Assembly (NCBI GenBank): GCA_964006375.1
Contig: OZ023264.1
Location: 10,674,225 to 10,738,224 of the forward strand
From: Tillus elongatus
Lineage: Eukaryota; Arthropoda; Insecta; Coleoptera; Cleridae
Direction of reading: 5' to 3'
Length of the DNA: 64,000 bases
Below the pieces are notes generated by a model that did not search any database, was not told where the DNA came from, and saw only the letters and a program-made list of their open reading frames with translations. Position 1 is the first letter of the stretch. Every line of letters begins with the position of its first letter. Both the position numbers and the translations under genes were made by a program. Positions 63,661 through 64,000 of this stretch are shown here, one piece after another.

Positions 63661-64000
63661 ATACATAATACAGACATTACAGTTCCATTTAGTATTAAAA
63701 TAAGTACAAATTGCCTCTTTAAATTATAATAATATAAATATATCATCACTTAGCTTCATTCTATGACCCCTACTGTCTATAACTTGAGTGCTACAGACTT
63801 AAAGCAAGAGGACTCATTCAATATCTTCAATCTTCAGTTGTTTAAAGCCTTAAGCATCGGACCCTTCGTATTGCCATTTACAAATAACTGACTATAAACC
63901 AGAACAGAGAAAAATCGAGACCATAACATGGTCGAGAGCACGGCAGATTATGATCTTACCCCCAATAAGCTGGCGAATTTTTAGAAGAGACAGACGCCAC
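63661..64000. other. window end, nothing recognised
   Basis: AT-rich sequence. The missing upstream exons of the NRF-6-like gene were not found here and probably lie further right. Confidence 0.4.

Overview
The window is nuclear DNA of an insect. The evidence is metazoan genes split by spliceosomal introns, AT-rich intergenic DNA, tRNA-derived SINEs, and a dense mix of LINE, mariner, pogo, hAT and Penelope-like elements of insect type. The order cannot be fixed from sequence alone. Four host genes can be assembled exon by exon, and nearly everything between their exons is transposon or repeat.

Layout. (1) 1-3.9 kb: a dead mariner transposase and a decayed LINE. (2) 3.94-13.55 kb, plus strand: the 3' half of UDP-glucose 4-epimerase (GALE). 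It has four exons, one GC-AG intron, an intron of stacked LINE and Penelope fragments, and an intron holding about 2.7 kb of an 81-bp satellite. (3) 13.9-18 kb: TA-rich repeats, a non-autonomous hAT and a LINE relic. (4) 18.47-25.52 kb, minus strand: a complete METTL4-type adenine methyltransferase gene in four exons. A whole mariner copy sits in what was a 58-bp intron. (5) 27.31-39.57 kb, plus strand: a complete PUS1 tRNA pseudouridine synthase gene in five exons, divergent from METTL4. Its last intron holds a mariner element with long terminal inverted repeats, itself hit by two LINEs and one unidentified insertion. (6) 39.9-48.9 kb: a LINE tail, a nearly intact mariner transposase, a SINE, and a pogo element and a hAT element nested in a duplicated repeat. 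(7) 49.26-59.63 kb, minus strand: the last five exons of a nose-resistant-to-fluoxetine (NRF-6) type membrane acyltransferase, with introns full of foldback repeats, tandem duplications and another mariner. (8) 59.7-64 kb: hammerhead-bearing repeats and LINEs nested in LINEs.

The host genes are functionally unrelated: sugar-nucleotide metabolism, RNA or DNA adenine methylation, tRNA modification and membrane acylation. No operon logic applies. METTL4 and PUS1 are divergent and share a 1.8-kb intergenic region. GALE and METTL4 converge.

The most notable non-gene signals are hammerhead ribozyme motifs. One copy at 59,936-59,976 (minus) has all three helices and an intact core, inside a dispersed repeat found at three places. 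A second type lies in both arms of a Penelope-associated inverted repeat at 5.65-5.84 kb. Also notable are nine long (TA)n arrays, a 36-bp almost perfect hairpin at 54.9 kb, and several nested insertions whose target duplications can be read directly. Exon boundaries were checked by reading-frame continuity only. No database search or folding program was run, so family names rest on motif recognition.
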